64,000 nucleotides of DNA from an uncultured Pelagibacteraceae bacterium (GCA_902525355.1 CABZGO010000005.1:1-64000); one strand, 5' to 3'; counted from the stretch's first letter, positions 30,803-39,870 are shown. The notes: a model not told the origin generated them from the letters alone. A program made the numbers and translations.

Positions 30803-32386
30803 ATGAATAATCAATCAACAAAAGATAAAGATGCAAGATCGTCGAATGCAATGGCAGCGACTTCTCATCCATTGGCAACTGAAGAAGCTTTAAAAATACT
30901 TAAAATGGGTGGAAATGCAGTAGATGCTTCTATAGCAGCTTCAATTGTTTTATCTGTAGTTGAGCCTAATGCAACAAGTATTGGTGGAGACTGTTTTGCA
31001 ATTGTCAAAATGAACAATAAGAACGCGGTATCTTTTAATGGATCTGGTTTAACACCAGAGAAATTAAGTTATAATTTCTTAAAGGAAAAAAATATAGATA
31101 AAATTGGATTAACAAGCCCACACTCAGTCACAATTCCTGGTGCAGTTCATGCTTGGGAAACTATTCATAAAGAATTTGGTAAATTAGAATTTGAACAATT
31201 ATTTTCAGGCGCAATTGATATAGCAAAAAACGGTCACAAAATTTCTAAAGTAGTGTCAAATGCTTGGCATAATAGTTTTAATAAAATTAATAGAAATGAA
31301 AATTCAAAAAAAATTTTTTTGAAAGAAGGTCGTACTTATCAAGAAAATGAATTAATGAAAAATATCCCATTAGGAAAAACATTAGAAGCAATTAGTAAAA
31401 AAGGAAGTAAAGAATTTTATGAAGGTGAAACTGCAAAAGATATAATTGAAAGTTTAAATGAATTAGGGGGTGTTCATACTTATGAGGATTTTTCTAAACA
31501 GAACACAATAAAATCAGAAACAATAAAATCTAGTTATAGGGATGAATTTATTCATCAATGTCCTCCAAATGGACCTGGCGTAACTGTTTTGATTATGATG
31601 AAATTGTTAGAAAAACTAAATATTCAAAACTATAAATTCAACAGTACTGAAAGATTTCATCTTGAAGCAGAAGTTACAAAACAAGCTTATAAAGTTAAAG
31701 AAACAAGATTAGGCGATCCAAGTTTTGTAAATTTTGATTTAGATGAAATTTTAAGTGATAAGAATATTGATGATATTTTTAATAAAATTAATCTGGATTC
31801 ATGCAGTGACGTTGGTGACTTAAATATTCCAGCCCATCCAGAAACAATTTATCTAACAGTTGTAGATAAAGATTTAAACAGTGTATCCATAATAAATTCA
31901 GTTTGTTACGTGTTTGGATCAGGTATCACAACAAACAAAAGTGGAATACTTTTACATAATAGAGGCACAAATTTCAGAGTAGAGCATGGACATCCAAACT
32001 GTATTGAGGGCTTAAAAAGGCCATTGCACACTATAATTCCAGGTATGGTTATTGACAAAGATAACAACGCAACTTTGAGTTATGGAGTTATGGGAGGACA
32101 ATATCAACCAGTAGGACAGGTGCATGTTTTAAATAATATGATTGATTACAGCATGGGTCCTCAAGAGGCTTTAAGTTTTCCAAGAGCCTTTCATTTTAAT
32201 AATATTTTTAAGCTTGAAAAATCAGTTGATAATAAAATTTTTAACGAATTGAAAGAAATCGGTCATAATGTTGAGTATATTGATGGCACTCATGGTGGAG
32301 GTCAAGCTATTAAAATAAATCGAACAGAAGGGGATCTTTTAGGAGGATCTGATCCTAGAAAAGATGGTTACGCAAAAGGGTACTAA
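30803..32386 (+). CDS. Gamma-glutamyltransferase family Ntn hydrolase (YwrD-like)
   Basis: Self-processing Ntn hydrolase related to gamma-glutamyltranspeptidase. The N-terminal half has MAATSHPLATEEALKILKMG and GGNAVDASIAAS. The likely nucleophile Thr starts the small subunit at ETIYLTVVDKD, which aligns with the TTHYSVVD site of classical GGT. GILLHNRGTNF, KRPLHTIIPG and GVMGGQYQPVGQ are typical of the YwrD branch. There is no signal peptide, so it should be cytosolic, unlike E. coli Ggt. Substrate could be glutathione or another gamma-glutamyl compound. It is followed by an acyl-CoA ligase after three bases. Confidence 0.88.
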   Translation: MNNQSTKDKDARSSNAMAATSHPLATEEALKILKMGGNAVDASIAASIVLSVVEPNATSIGGDCFAIVKMNNKNAVSFNGSGLTPEKLSYNFLKEKNIDKIGLTSPHSVTIPGAVHAWETIHKEFGKLEFEQLFSGAIDIAKNGHKISKVVSNAWHNSFNKINRNENSKKIFLKEGRTYQENELMKNIPLGKTLEAISKKGSKEFYEGETAKDIIESLNELGGVHTYEDFSKQNTIKSETIKSSYRDEFIHQCPPNGPGVTVLIMMKLLEKLNIQNYKFNSTERFHLEAEVTKQAYKVKETRLGDPSFVNFDLDEILSDKNIDDIFNKINLDSCSDVGDLNIPAHPETIYLTVVDKDLNSVSIINSVCYVFGSGITTNKSGILLHNRGTNFRVEHGHPNCIEGLKRPLHTIIPGMVIDKDNNATLSYGVMGGQYQPVGQVHVLNNMIDYSMGPQEALSFPRAFHFNNIFKLEKSVDNKIFNELKEIGHNVEYIDGTHGGGQAIKINRTEGDLLGGSDPRKDGYAKGY

Positions 32387-32389
32387 ATA

Positions 32390-33898
32390 ATGTCAAAAAG
32401 AATTGTTAGAAACATTTTTGAAAATGTGAATGATGAAAATATTGCTCTAACCTCTGAAATCAGTACAAAACTAAGTTACAAAGATTTGAAATTATTTATA
32501 GATAAAATTTCTAAACAGCTTGCTGGAAATGGATTATCAAACAAAGATAGAGCAGCGATAGTTTTACCAAATGGACCATATATGGCTTCAAGTTTTTTGG
32601 CTATTTCAAGCTATATGTCTGCTGCACCTTTAAATCCATCATATAAATCTGAGGAATATGAATTTTATTTAAAAGATTTAAATCCAAAAATTGTTTTGGT
32701 TGAGAAAAATTCTGAAAATCCAGTTGTTGATGTAGCAAAAAAATTAAAAATAGAATTATGTGAGATTAATCCAGAAAAGGATGGACCTTCAGGAATATTT
32801 AATATTTATGAAAAAGAAAGTGAATATTCTTTACCTGATGAAAGTGATGAGGCATTAGTGCTACACACATCTGGTACTACATCAAAACCAAAGATTGTTC
32901 CTTTAACAAATAAAAATATTTTTTCTTCTGCAGAAAATATTTCTAAAAGTTTAAATCTTTCTGAAAATGACCATTGTCTTAATATTATGCCACTTTTTCA
33001 TATACATGGTCTTATAGCTATTTTAGCTTCATCAATGAAAGCTGGGGCATCTGTATGTGCATCAAATGGTTTTAATGCTATCAAGTTTTTAGATTTAGCT
33101 AAGTCAGAAAAAATAACTTGGTATTCTGGAGTACCTACAATGCATCAGGCTATATTATTAAGAGCAAGTAGAAATTTAGAAATTGCTAAGGTACTAAAAC
33201 TAAGATTAATTAGATCATCATCTGCATCTTTACCACCAGCGGTATTCAAAGATTTAAATGATGTTTTTAGTTGCCCAGTGATTGAGGCATACGGTATGAC
33301 AGAAGCTACTCACCAAATGACTTCTAATCCATTACCACCTAAGCAACAAAAAGCAGGATTTGTAGGCCTTCCAGCAGGTCCAAAGGTATGTATTATGAAT
33401 GAAAACGGGGAAGAGCTAAAACAAGGTGATGAAGGAGAAGTGTGTATAAAAGGTGAAAATGTAACTCTTGGATACGATAATAATGAAGAAGCAAACAAAA
33501 CAAGTTTTACCAATGGTTGGTTTAGAACTGGTGATCAAGGTTATTTCGACAATGAGGGTTATTTAAAGATTTCAGGAAGATTGAAAGAAATAATTAATAA
33601 AGGTGGAGAAAAAATATCTCCATTAGAAGTTGATAATGTATTAATGGACCATCCATTAATAGATCAAGCAGTTTGTTTTGGTTATGAAGATAAAATGCTT
33701 GGAGAAAATATTGCTAGTGCAATTATAATAAAAAGTGGTGAGGCATGTTCAGAAAATGATGTTTTAGAATATGCTCAAGAAAAACTTGCTAAGTTTAAAA
33801 TACCAAAAAAAATTTTTTTTGTTGAAGAAATTCCAAAAGGAGCAACAGGAAAACTACAAAGAAATGTTTTAGCAAAAAAATTTGGTTTAAATAATTAA
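32390..33898 (+). CDS. Acyl-CoA synthetase, oxalyl-CoA-ligase-like (AAE3/Pcs60 branch)
   Basis: ANL-superfamily adenylate-forming ligase with 502 residues. The P-loop is LHTSGTTSKPKIVPLTNKN, the A5 motif is EAYGMTEATHQM followed by TSNPLPP, the hinge is GWFRTGDQGYFD, and the catalytic Lys is in KGATGKLQRNVLA. The EAYGMTEATHQMTSNPLPP segment is characteristic of the oxalate-CoA ligase AAE3/Pcs60 group, so oxalate or another small acid is a plausible substrate. It is sandwiched between a GGT-like gene and a ketopantoate-reductase-like gene with overlaps of zero to three bases. Confidence 0.85.
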   Translation: MSKRIVRNIFENVNDENIALTSEISTKLSYKDLKLFIDKISKQLAGNGLSNKDRAAIVLPNGPYMASSFLAISSYMSAAPLNPSYKSEEYEFYLKDLNPKIVLVEKNSENPVVDVAKKLKIELCEINPEKDGPSGIFNIYEKESEYSLPDESDEALVLHTSGTTSKPKIVPLTNKNIFSSAENISKSLNLSENDHCLNIMPLFHIHGLIAILASSMKAGASVCASNGFNAIKFLDLAKSEKITWYSGVPTMHQAILLRASRNLEIAKVLKLRLIRSSSASLPPAVFKDLNDVFSCPVIEAYGMTEATHQMTSNPLPPKQQKAGFVGLPAGPKVCIMNENGEELKQGDEGEVCIKGENVTLGYDNNEEANKTSFTNGWFRTGDQGYFDNEGYLKISGRLKEIINKGGEKISPLEVDNVLMDHPLIDQAVCFGYEDKMLGENIASAIIIKSGEACSENDVLEYAQEKLAKFKIPKKIFFVEEIPKGATGKLQRNVLAKKFGLNN

Positions 33899-34914
33899 TG
33901 ACAAAAGTTTGTATATTTGGTGCAGGATCGATTGGGGGATATTTAGCTGCATGTTTGAGTAAAAATAATATTGATTTATCACTTATAGCCAGAGGTCCAC
34001 ACAAAAAAGCTATTGAGGAAAATGGTTTAACATTAATTAAAAAAGATAAAACAGAAAACTTTAAATTAAAAGTAACAGATGATCCCAAAGAACTTGGAAT
34101 TCAAGATTATATTTTTATTTCAGTTAAAGCTCATGCAATTTCTAATATAGTTGACTCTCTTCAAAGCTTAATTGGAAAAAATACAACTATAATATCTGCT
34201 GTGAATGGATTACCTTGGTGGTATTTTTATAAAGCTAACACGGGGACAAACTTAGATGAGAAACATATTGATAGTGTTGATCCTGATGGTAAAATTTGGA
34301 ATTCTTTGAAGCCTTCAAGAGCTCTTGGATGTGTGGTTTATCCAGCAGCTGAGATTACTGAACCTGGTGTTATTAAACATAATGGTGGTGAAAGATTCAC
34401 ATTAGGCGAACCAGATGGGTCAAAATCAGAAAGACTTAAAATTATTGCAGACTTATTAATTGCAGGAGGCTTAAAAGCTCCACAAAAAAGTAATCTAAGA
34501 GATGAAATATGGATAAAGCTCTGGGGTAATTGCTCATTTAATATAGTAAGCGCACTATATGATAAGACTTTGGATGAAATTGGTAATGACCCAGAATTAT
34601 TAAAAACCGTAAGAAAATTGATGGAAGAATGTCAGTTAGTAGGAGAGAAAATAGGTGTAAAATTCAACGTCTCAATCGATCAAAGAATTAAAGCTGCTAT
34701 CTCTATTATTGGTCACAAACCCTCGACAACGCAAGACTTACATGCAAGACGTCCTTTAGAAATAGATCCAATTATTGGATCAATAATTGAAATTGGAAAT
34801 AAAATTAATGTAAAAACCCTTACATTAAAAACTGAGTATAACAAATTAAAATACAAAGCAGAAAGACTTAGTTTATATCAAAGGACAAATATAATTGAAC
34901 AGATTACAAGTTAA
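33898..34914 (+). CDS. Ketopantoate reductase family oxidoreductase
   Basis: NADPH-dependent reductase of the ApbA/PanE fold, 338 residues. It begins MTKVCIFGAGSIGGYLAACL with the GxGxxG motif. VSAVNGLPWWYF-like and LWGNCSFNIVSAL correspond to the conserved Lys/Asn-containing segments of the family (EIWIKLWGNCSFN carries the Lys). The RPLEIDPIIGSIIEIG stretch is also typical. It may make pantoate, but it is a divergent member co-transcribed with an acyl-CoA ligase, so a different 2-oxoacid substrate is possible. Its stop is immediately adjacent to the stop of the convergent dctM. Confidence 0.82.
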   Translation: MTKVCIFGAGSIGGYLAACLSKNNIDLSLIARGPHKKAIEENGLTLIKKDKTENFKLKVTDDPKELGIQDYIFISVKAHAISNIVDSLQSLIGKNTTIISAVNGLPWWYFYKANTGTNLDEKHIDSVDPDGKIWNSLKPSRALGCVVYPAAEITEPGVIKHNGGERFTLGEPDGSKSERLKIIADLLIAGGLKAPQKSNLRDEIWIKLWGNCSFNIVSALYDKTLDEIGNDPELLKTVRKLMEECQLVGEKIGVKFNVSIDQRIKAAISIIGHKPSTTQDLHARRPLEIDPIIGSIIEIGNKINVKTLTLKTEYNKLKYKAERLSLYQRTNIIEQITS

Positions 34915-37566
34915 TCAAAAATTGAGAGAAATATCTCTGTGTACTGAATTACATTTTGAAACATAAATTGCTTGCTCTTTTGTAAGTTTTTGTTGCAACC
35001 TCAATCCGATAGTTTCACTTAATACAGTTAAGTGATTATTTATTCTATCCATATATTTTTTGTCAAATTCATTTCTCCAACTTACTTCTTGATCAAAATG
35101 CGCATAAGTGTCACTAGCTATTTTTTGAATTTGTTCTGGATCTTTTTCATCTTCATCCATTATAGTTATTAGATAATCTAATTTATCTGCAAATTCATCT
35201 GATCCAGAAATCTCTCCTACTTTATCAAACATATTATCAATATGATCAATGGCATCTAAATAACCTCTATTATCAATTTTAGATTTAAGAATTTTAATAT
35301 CTTCATTTAATTCTTCAAATTTTTCAGCATCTAAAATAAATAATTTTATCAACATTAAATCATCGTATGCATTGTCAGCAGTTTTACGATATTTTTTTAC
35401 TGCTAAGTTTTTTGCTTTATTAATCTTGTTAAATTCATCATTTCTTGATTTCCAATCTTTAGAAATTGAGTTTCCTACTTCGTCAATTTCAAGTTTTATG
35501 TTCTCAATTCTTTGTTCAATTTTATTTTTTTCAGAAACCTCATCATCATCTAAATTTCTAATTTCGGCTTTAAATTTATCTATTTTTTTATTGAGTTTAA
35601 AAATTTTCTTTTGTTTTTTTCTCGTTTTGAAATGTAAATCTCGATAATCAACAGCATAATCATTGTAAATAGCTTCGGCACTTTTTACATTATCAACTAA
35701 TTCAAATGTATAATTTGAATTATCAACATGACGTTGGAAATAACTTAACTTATCGGCTGGTAAATTTGCGAGTATTATTGAATCAAAATTGTCTATGCTA
35801 TTCTTTATTTCATCTGCGTTGTTTGTATATTTTGCAAATTTATATTCTTGCAAACAATATTGAAGTTTCGGGTTCATAGGAGGCGGAGCAACATTTGAAG
35901 TCAGATAAACTCTATTTGGAAGATAATTTACCAGACTTGGATAAGACCCTACAATTGCTAGGCCAATGAGTTGTAAAATTATAAATGGAACAACACCTTT
36001 CCAAATATCTAATGTTTGTACTACTTTTGGAGCAACACCTTTTAAATAAAATAAGGCAAAACCAAAGGGGGGAGTTAAAAAAGAAGTTTGTAAATTAACA
36101 CCAATCATAACACCTAACCAGACCGCTGTAACGTTTGCTCCTGTCTCAGCTAATAATATAGGTGCAATTATTGGAACAACCACAACAGCGATTTCAATAA
36201 AATCTAAAAAGAACCCAAGTAAGAATATTACAATCATGACAACTACAAACTGAGTCCAAAAGCCGCCGGGTAAATCTTGAAGGAAGTCTCTTACTAATTC
36301 TTCACCACCAAATGCTCTAAATCCTGATGTAAGCATTGCAGCACCTAATAGAATAATAAATACCATCGAAGTTGTAACGCACGTTTCAGTTACTACTTCT
36401 TTAAGAACATTTTCAGTTTTATATGTTCTCCAAAAACTCCATGCTATTCCATAAACCAAAGTGATTACAAAAATACCAGTTATATAAATTGCTCCTAAAT
36501 CTCTTTCTTCTATATTTTTTATGTTAAGTTCATAATTTGATGCAAAAAAAGTAATGGGTATTAATGATCCAATTATCATTATAAGTGGATAGAAGGCACT
36601 TTTCTTACCTTGAAATAGACGGTAACCCGCCATTAATGTTGCTCCAATTGCTCCTATAGAACCAGCTTGGTTCACAGTTGCAATACCCATAAGAATCGAT
36701 CCTAAAACAGCAAAAATTAATGCAAGTGGAGGAATAATTATAACAATAACTCTCATCCAAAATTTGAAATCAAACTTTCCTTTAAATGGAACAGGTGGGG
36801 CAACTCCTTTTTTTATTCTTGCATAGAAAAATACATAGATCATATATAAAGCTACAAGAACTAATCCTGGTAAAAGTGCTCCAAGGAACATGTCACCAGC
36901 ACTGGATGAACCTACTCTAAATTCACCTGGCATGTTAAATTCGCCTGTTAAAGCTTTATAGTCGTTCTGCCTCATATTATTGGCAACATCTGATGCGCTC
37001 GCTAATTGGTCCGCTATAATAATCAATACAATCGATGGCGGAATAATCTGTCCTAGAGTTCCAGAAGAGCAAACAATTCCACTTGCAAGTTTTCTGTCAT
37101 AATTGTTGTTTAACATTGTAGGTAATGAAATTAATCCCATTGCAATGACTGTTGCTCCGACAATACCTGTAGTTGCAGCTAATAATGCACCAACAAATAT
37201 TACCGAAATACCCAAACCACCGGGTATCGGGCCAAATAATTGACCCATAGTTATTAATAAATCCTCAGCAATTTTTGATTTTTGAAGCATTATTCCCATA
37301 AAAATAAATAAAGGAATTGCAATTAAAGTGTCGGTCTCGACGTCCCAGTAATTACTTCTAAAATTTGTGATACCAGCAACAAGCCATTCAGTTGGGCCAT
37401 CCACAGCAAAATAAGCATCAACATCCCCAGCAAATAGATAACCAAAAAAAGCAGCTAAACCTATTGATATTATTGCTGAACCTGGAAGAGCAAATGCAAC
37501 TGGATACCCTGAAGCTAGTGCTGCGATCATTATTAAAACTAGTATAGCTAAAAAAAATAATTCCAT
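34915..37566 (-). CDS. dctM: TRAP transporter large permease (DctM) with a large soluble C-terminal extension
   Basis: Membrane permease of a tripartite ATP-independent periplasmic transporter. Residues 1-550 are the DctM domain with many hydrophobic helices; diagnostic segments are IPLFIFMGIMLQKS, GALLAATTGIVGATVIAMG, SSGTLGQIIPPSIVLII and NLQTSFLTPPFGFALFYLKG. From about residue 565 to 883 there is a highly charged, helical, non-membrane region with Lys/Glu-rich stretches (about residues 660-760) that look like coiled coil. DctM proteins usually end soon after the last helix. It overlaps dctQ by one base and is the last gene of the locus. Confidence 0.92.
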   Translation of the reverse strand: MELFFLAILVLIMIAALASGYPVAFALPGSAIISIGLAAFFGYLFAGDVDAYFAVDGPTEWLVAGITNFRSNYWDVETDTLIAIPLFIFMGIMLQKSKIAEDLLITMGQLFGPIPGGLGISVIFVGALLAATTGIVGATVIAMGLISLPTMLNNNYDRKLASGIVCSSGTLGQIIPPSIVLIIIADQLASASDVANNMRQNDYKALTGEFNMPGEFRVGSSSAGDMFLGALLPGLVLVALYMIYVFFYARIKKGVAPPVPFKGKFDFKFWMRVIVIIIPPLALIFAVLGSILMGIATVNQAGSIGAIGATLMAGYRLFQGKKSAFYPLIMIIGSLIPITFFASNYELNIKNIEERDLGAIYITGIFVITLVYGIAWSFWRTYKTENVLKEVVTETCVTTSMVFIILLGAAMLTSGFRAFGGEELVRDFLQDLPGGFWTQFVVVMIVIFLLGFFLDFIEIAVVVVPIIAPILLAETGANVTAVWLGVMIGVNLQTSFLTPPFGFALFYLKGVAPKVVQTLDIWKGVVPFIILQLIGLAIVGSYPSLVNYLPNRVYLTSNVAPPPMNPKLQYCLQEYKFAKYTNNADEIKNSIDNFDSIILANLPADKLSYFQRHVDNSNYTFELVDNVKSAEAIYNDYAVDYRDLHFKTRKKQKKIFKLNKKIDKFKAEIRNLDDDEVSEKNKIEQRIENIKLEIDEVGNSISKDWKSRNDEFNKINKAKNLAVKKYRKTADNAYDDLMLIKLFILDAEKFEELNEDIKILKSKIDNRGYLDAIDHIDNMFDKVGEISGSDEFADKLDYLITIMDEDEKDPEQIQKIASDTYAHFDQEVSWRNEFDKKYMDRINNHLTVLSETIGLRLQQKLTKEQAIYVSKCNSVHRDISLNF

Positions 37567-38618
37567 TATTTGCTGCTCTCTATATTTTCAATACTTGCAT
37601 CATTTTCTTTATGGACATTAGAAATATTCATTTCTTCCTCGTCTTGAAGGAGTTTGTGACTACTACTCATAAAATAACTTGTGAATTGTAATAACATCGT
37701 AACTGCAAAAACTGCTAGATAAACTGCCATTAAGTAAAGTAGATACAGCCCATTAGAACCTTGTTGAGTTACTTCAAAAGCAACTACTGGTCCATTAATA
37801 ATGCTTGCCTTACCGTTTAAACCATAAAAAATAACTATTAAACAAAGTGGAACTCCAAGAATTGCAGAACCTATCGAATTAGTCCATGCTTTTTTTCTTT
37901 GACTAAAAGAAGAGTAAAGTACATCTACTCTTACATGACCTTCGTGTATTAGAGCATATGCACTCGCAAATAGATAAAGCGCTGCATACCAAAATCTCAC
38001 AAGGTCTCCTTGAAAAGCTTGCTCATAAGAAAATATAAATCTTGATAATACTATTACAAATTCACTTAGTACGACTAGAACTGCGAGCCAAATAAATCCA
38101 ACTGATTTTGTAAAATATCCAATTATGAAAGATCCTAAAATAATTGGAAAATGTATAAATGTAATCCTTTCAGGAGCTTTAACCATAAAAGCTTTAACCT
38201 CAGGACTAAAAATAGCTTCCCATAGTCTTTCCACAACCATGAATGAAATTATAAAATCAGCAACACCAACTAGAAATACAGCCCAAAAAGATGATCTAAC
38301 TAAATATGCAGAAAATTTTGATAATATTTCTGAATCATGTTCCAGTGTCTGAGAATACGTTTTAAAAACGTATAAAATAACTCCAGCAATACAAATCAAA
38401 TAAATTCCAATTTGCAAATAACCATAATTTAATTCTGATCCTTGAAGAGCTTTTTGTTTAAAACCAAATAATTCGTAATGAGAAAAAATTTTTTTTACTC
38501 CTGGCCAGTCGACCCAAACTGTAAGAACATTATTTATTAAAAATGCTAGAGTAAAAGCTAACACGGAGTAGCTTACAATTCTTAAATAACGTGCTGTAAT
38601 CTTACTTTCGGAATCCAT
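37566..38618 (-). CDS. dctQ: TRAP transporter small permease (DctQ), enlarged
   Basis: Small membrane subunit of the TRAP transporter. The DctQ signature HEGHVRVDVLYSSFS with the preceding RFWYAALYLFASAYAL is near residues 210-245, followed by two more helices. In ordinary DctQ (about 160-200 residues) this signature is near residue 50, so roughly 160 extra residues with several more hydrophobic segments precede it. The tail after the last helix is hydrophilic and acidic. It lies between dctP and dctM and is separated from dctP by a strong terminator-like hairpin. Confidence 0.88.
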   Translation of the reverse strand: MDSESKITARYLRIVSYSVLAFTLAFLINNVLTVWVDWPGVKKIFSHYELFGFKQKALQGSELNYGYLQIGIYLICIAGVILYVFKTYSQTLEHDSEILSKFSAYLVRSSFWAVFLVGVADFIISFMVVERLWEAIFSPEVKAFMVKAPERITFIHFPIILGSFIIGYFTKSVGFIWLAVLVVLSEFVIVLSRFIFSYEQAFQGDLVRFWYAALYLFASAYALIHEGHVRVDVLYSSFSQRKKAWTNSIGSAILGVPLCLIVIFYGLNGKASIINGPVVAFEVTQQGSNGLYLLYLMAVYLAVFAVTMLLQFTSYFMSSSHKLLQDEEEMNISNVHKENDASIENIESSK

Positions 38619-38660
38619 AAGTTTTTTTTAATACTAAAAATTTGCTTTTATTAAAACTAA

Positions 38661-38688
38661 AAAAAAGGGCCCAATTAAGGGCCCTTTT
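38661..38688 (-). terminator. Intrinsic terminator/attenuator between dctP and dctQ
   Basis: On the minus strand a perfect 10-bp stem AAAAGGGCCC/GGGCCCTTTT encloses a six-base loop and runs into a T tract. It sits 20 bases after the dctP stop and 40 bases before the dctQ start. It is the strongest terminator-like structure in the window. It probably lets dctP be made in excess over the membrane subunits. Confidence 0.9.
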
Positions 38689-38707
38689 AATTACATAAAA
38701 GACGTAA

Positions 38708-39841
38708 TTACATTCCTAGCACTCTGTTTCTTTGCTGAATGTAAGGTGAGTCTGATAGGTTTGTCCAAGCACCAATTTCTTTTCTAGCTTTTAAGAAACT
38801 TGTGTGGATTCTCTCAGCGAGACCACTACTTGCTCTAGTTTCCTCAAAAACTTCCTCTGCTGCTTTTCCAAAACCATCGTAAACTTTATCACTAAACTTC
38901 TCTAGTTTAACACCATGGTCGTTTATCAATCTAGCTAATGCTGCTCCGTTTTTAGCATTGTACTCTGACATCATAACGTCGTTTTCAGTAGATGCACAAG
39001 CTTCGATTAACAACTGATCTGATTTTGATAAACTTGTAAACCAAGATTTATTACATCCACAAGCTAACATTGAACCAGGTTCGTGCATTCCAGGATAGTA
39101 GTAGTATTTAGCTGCTTCTTGGAATTTCATTGCTTCATCATTCCATGGACCAACCCACTCTGTTGCATCAATTGCACCAGAAACTAAGTTTTCATAAATT
39201 TGTCCACCAGGAAGTGAAACTGGAGATCCTCCAAGTTTACCAATAACTTGACCACCTAATCCAGGCATACGCATTTTTAAACCTTTAAAGTCATTTGGAC
39301 TTCTGATTTTCTTATTAAACCATCCACCCATTTGAACTCCTGTATCACCACACATGAAATTTTTCAGACCAAATTTATCTGCTAATTCATCCCATAATTG
39401 TTGACCACCAGCAAATCTGATCCAAGCATTCATTTCTGTGTAAGTGAAACCGAAAGGCACTGCAGTGAAGTAACCCCAAGCAGGATCTTTTTTCACCCAG
39501 TAATAGTCTGCAGCATGATACATTTGAGAGTTACCTGAAGCAACTTCATCAAATGAGTCAAATGCCTTAACTCTTTCGTTAGCAGCGTAGTAAGTAACTT
39601 GAATTCTTCCATCACTTACGTCACCAATTCTTTGCGCAAATCTTTGTGCACCAGTACCTAGACCTGGGAAATCTCTTCCCCAAGTTGCTACCATTGAAAC
39701 TTCAATTCTGTCTTTGGCAACAGCTGGAGCGGACAAAGATGATGCAGCTACAGCAGCAACACCCGTTGCAGCGGCAGCTTTAAAGAACTTACGTCTTGAA
39801 GGCGTTTTTTTTACCTTCATTAGTTTTTTGTCTTTAATCAT
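38708..39841 (-). CDS. dctP: TRAP transporter substrate-binding protein (DctP family), Tat-exported
   Basis: Periplasmic solute receptor of the TRAP transporter, 377 residues. A twin-arginine signal is visible: PSRRKFFKAAAATGVAAV, hydrophobic to about residue 38, with cleavage near SAPAVA. Arg191 in LKMRMPG is the conserved carboxylate-binding arginine of the family. Glu228-Trp229 in ATEWVGPWND match the metal/ligand site of the 2-oxoacid/lactate-binding subgroup (TakP-like, often annotated mannitol/chloroaromatic). A 2-oxo or 2-hydroxy acid ligand is therefore likely, which fits the dehydrogenases encoded just upstream. A strong GAGGAG Shine-Dalgarno seven bases before the ATG supports this start and high expression. 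Confidence 0.92.
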   Translation of the reverse strand: MIKDKKLMKVKKTPSRRKFFKAAAATGVAAVAASSLSAPAVAKDRIEVSMVATWGRDFPGLGTGAQRFAQRIGDVSDGRIQVTYYAANERVKAFDSFDEVASGNSQMYHAADYYWVKKDPAWGYFTAVPFGFTYTEMNAWIRFAGGQQLWDELADKFGLKNFMCGDTGVQMGGWFNKKIRSPNDFKGLKMRMPGLGGQVIGKLGGSPVSLPGGQIYENLVSGAIDATEWVGPWNDEAMKFQEAAKYYYYPGMHEPGSMLACGCNKSWFTSLSKSDQLLIEACASTENDVMMSEYNAKNGAALARLINDHGVKLEKFSDKVYDGFGKAAEEVFEETRASSGLAERIHTSFLKARKEIGAWTNLSDSPYIQQRNRVLGM

Positions 39842-39853
39842 TTATTTCTCCTC
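39842..39853 (-). promoter_or_regulatory. Strong ribosome binding site of dctP
   Basis: The minus-strand sequence AGAGGAGAAATAA directly precedes the ATG at 39841. It is one of the few near-consensus Shine-Dalgarno sequences in the window and chooses this start over the in-frame Met at residue 8. Confidence 0.75.
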
Positions 39854-39854
39854 T

Positions 39855-39870
39855 TTAGTTAATTAACTAA
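39855..39870. promoter_or_regulatory. 16-bp perfect palindrome upstream of dctP (possible operator)
   Basis: TTAGTTAATTAACTAA is identical to its reverse complement and ends one to two bases from the dctP Shine-Dalgarno. It is AT-rich, so chance is possible in this genome, but its position fits a repressor site or a 5' UTR element. Confidence 0.35.
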
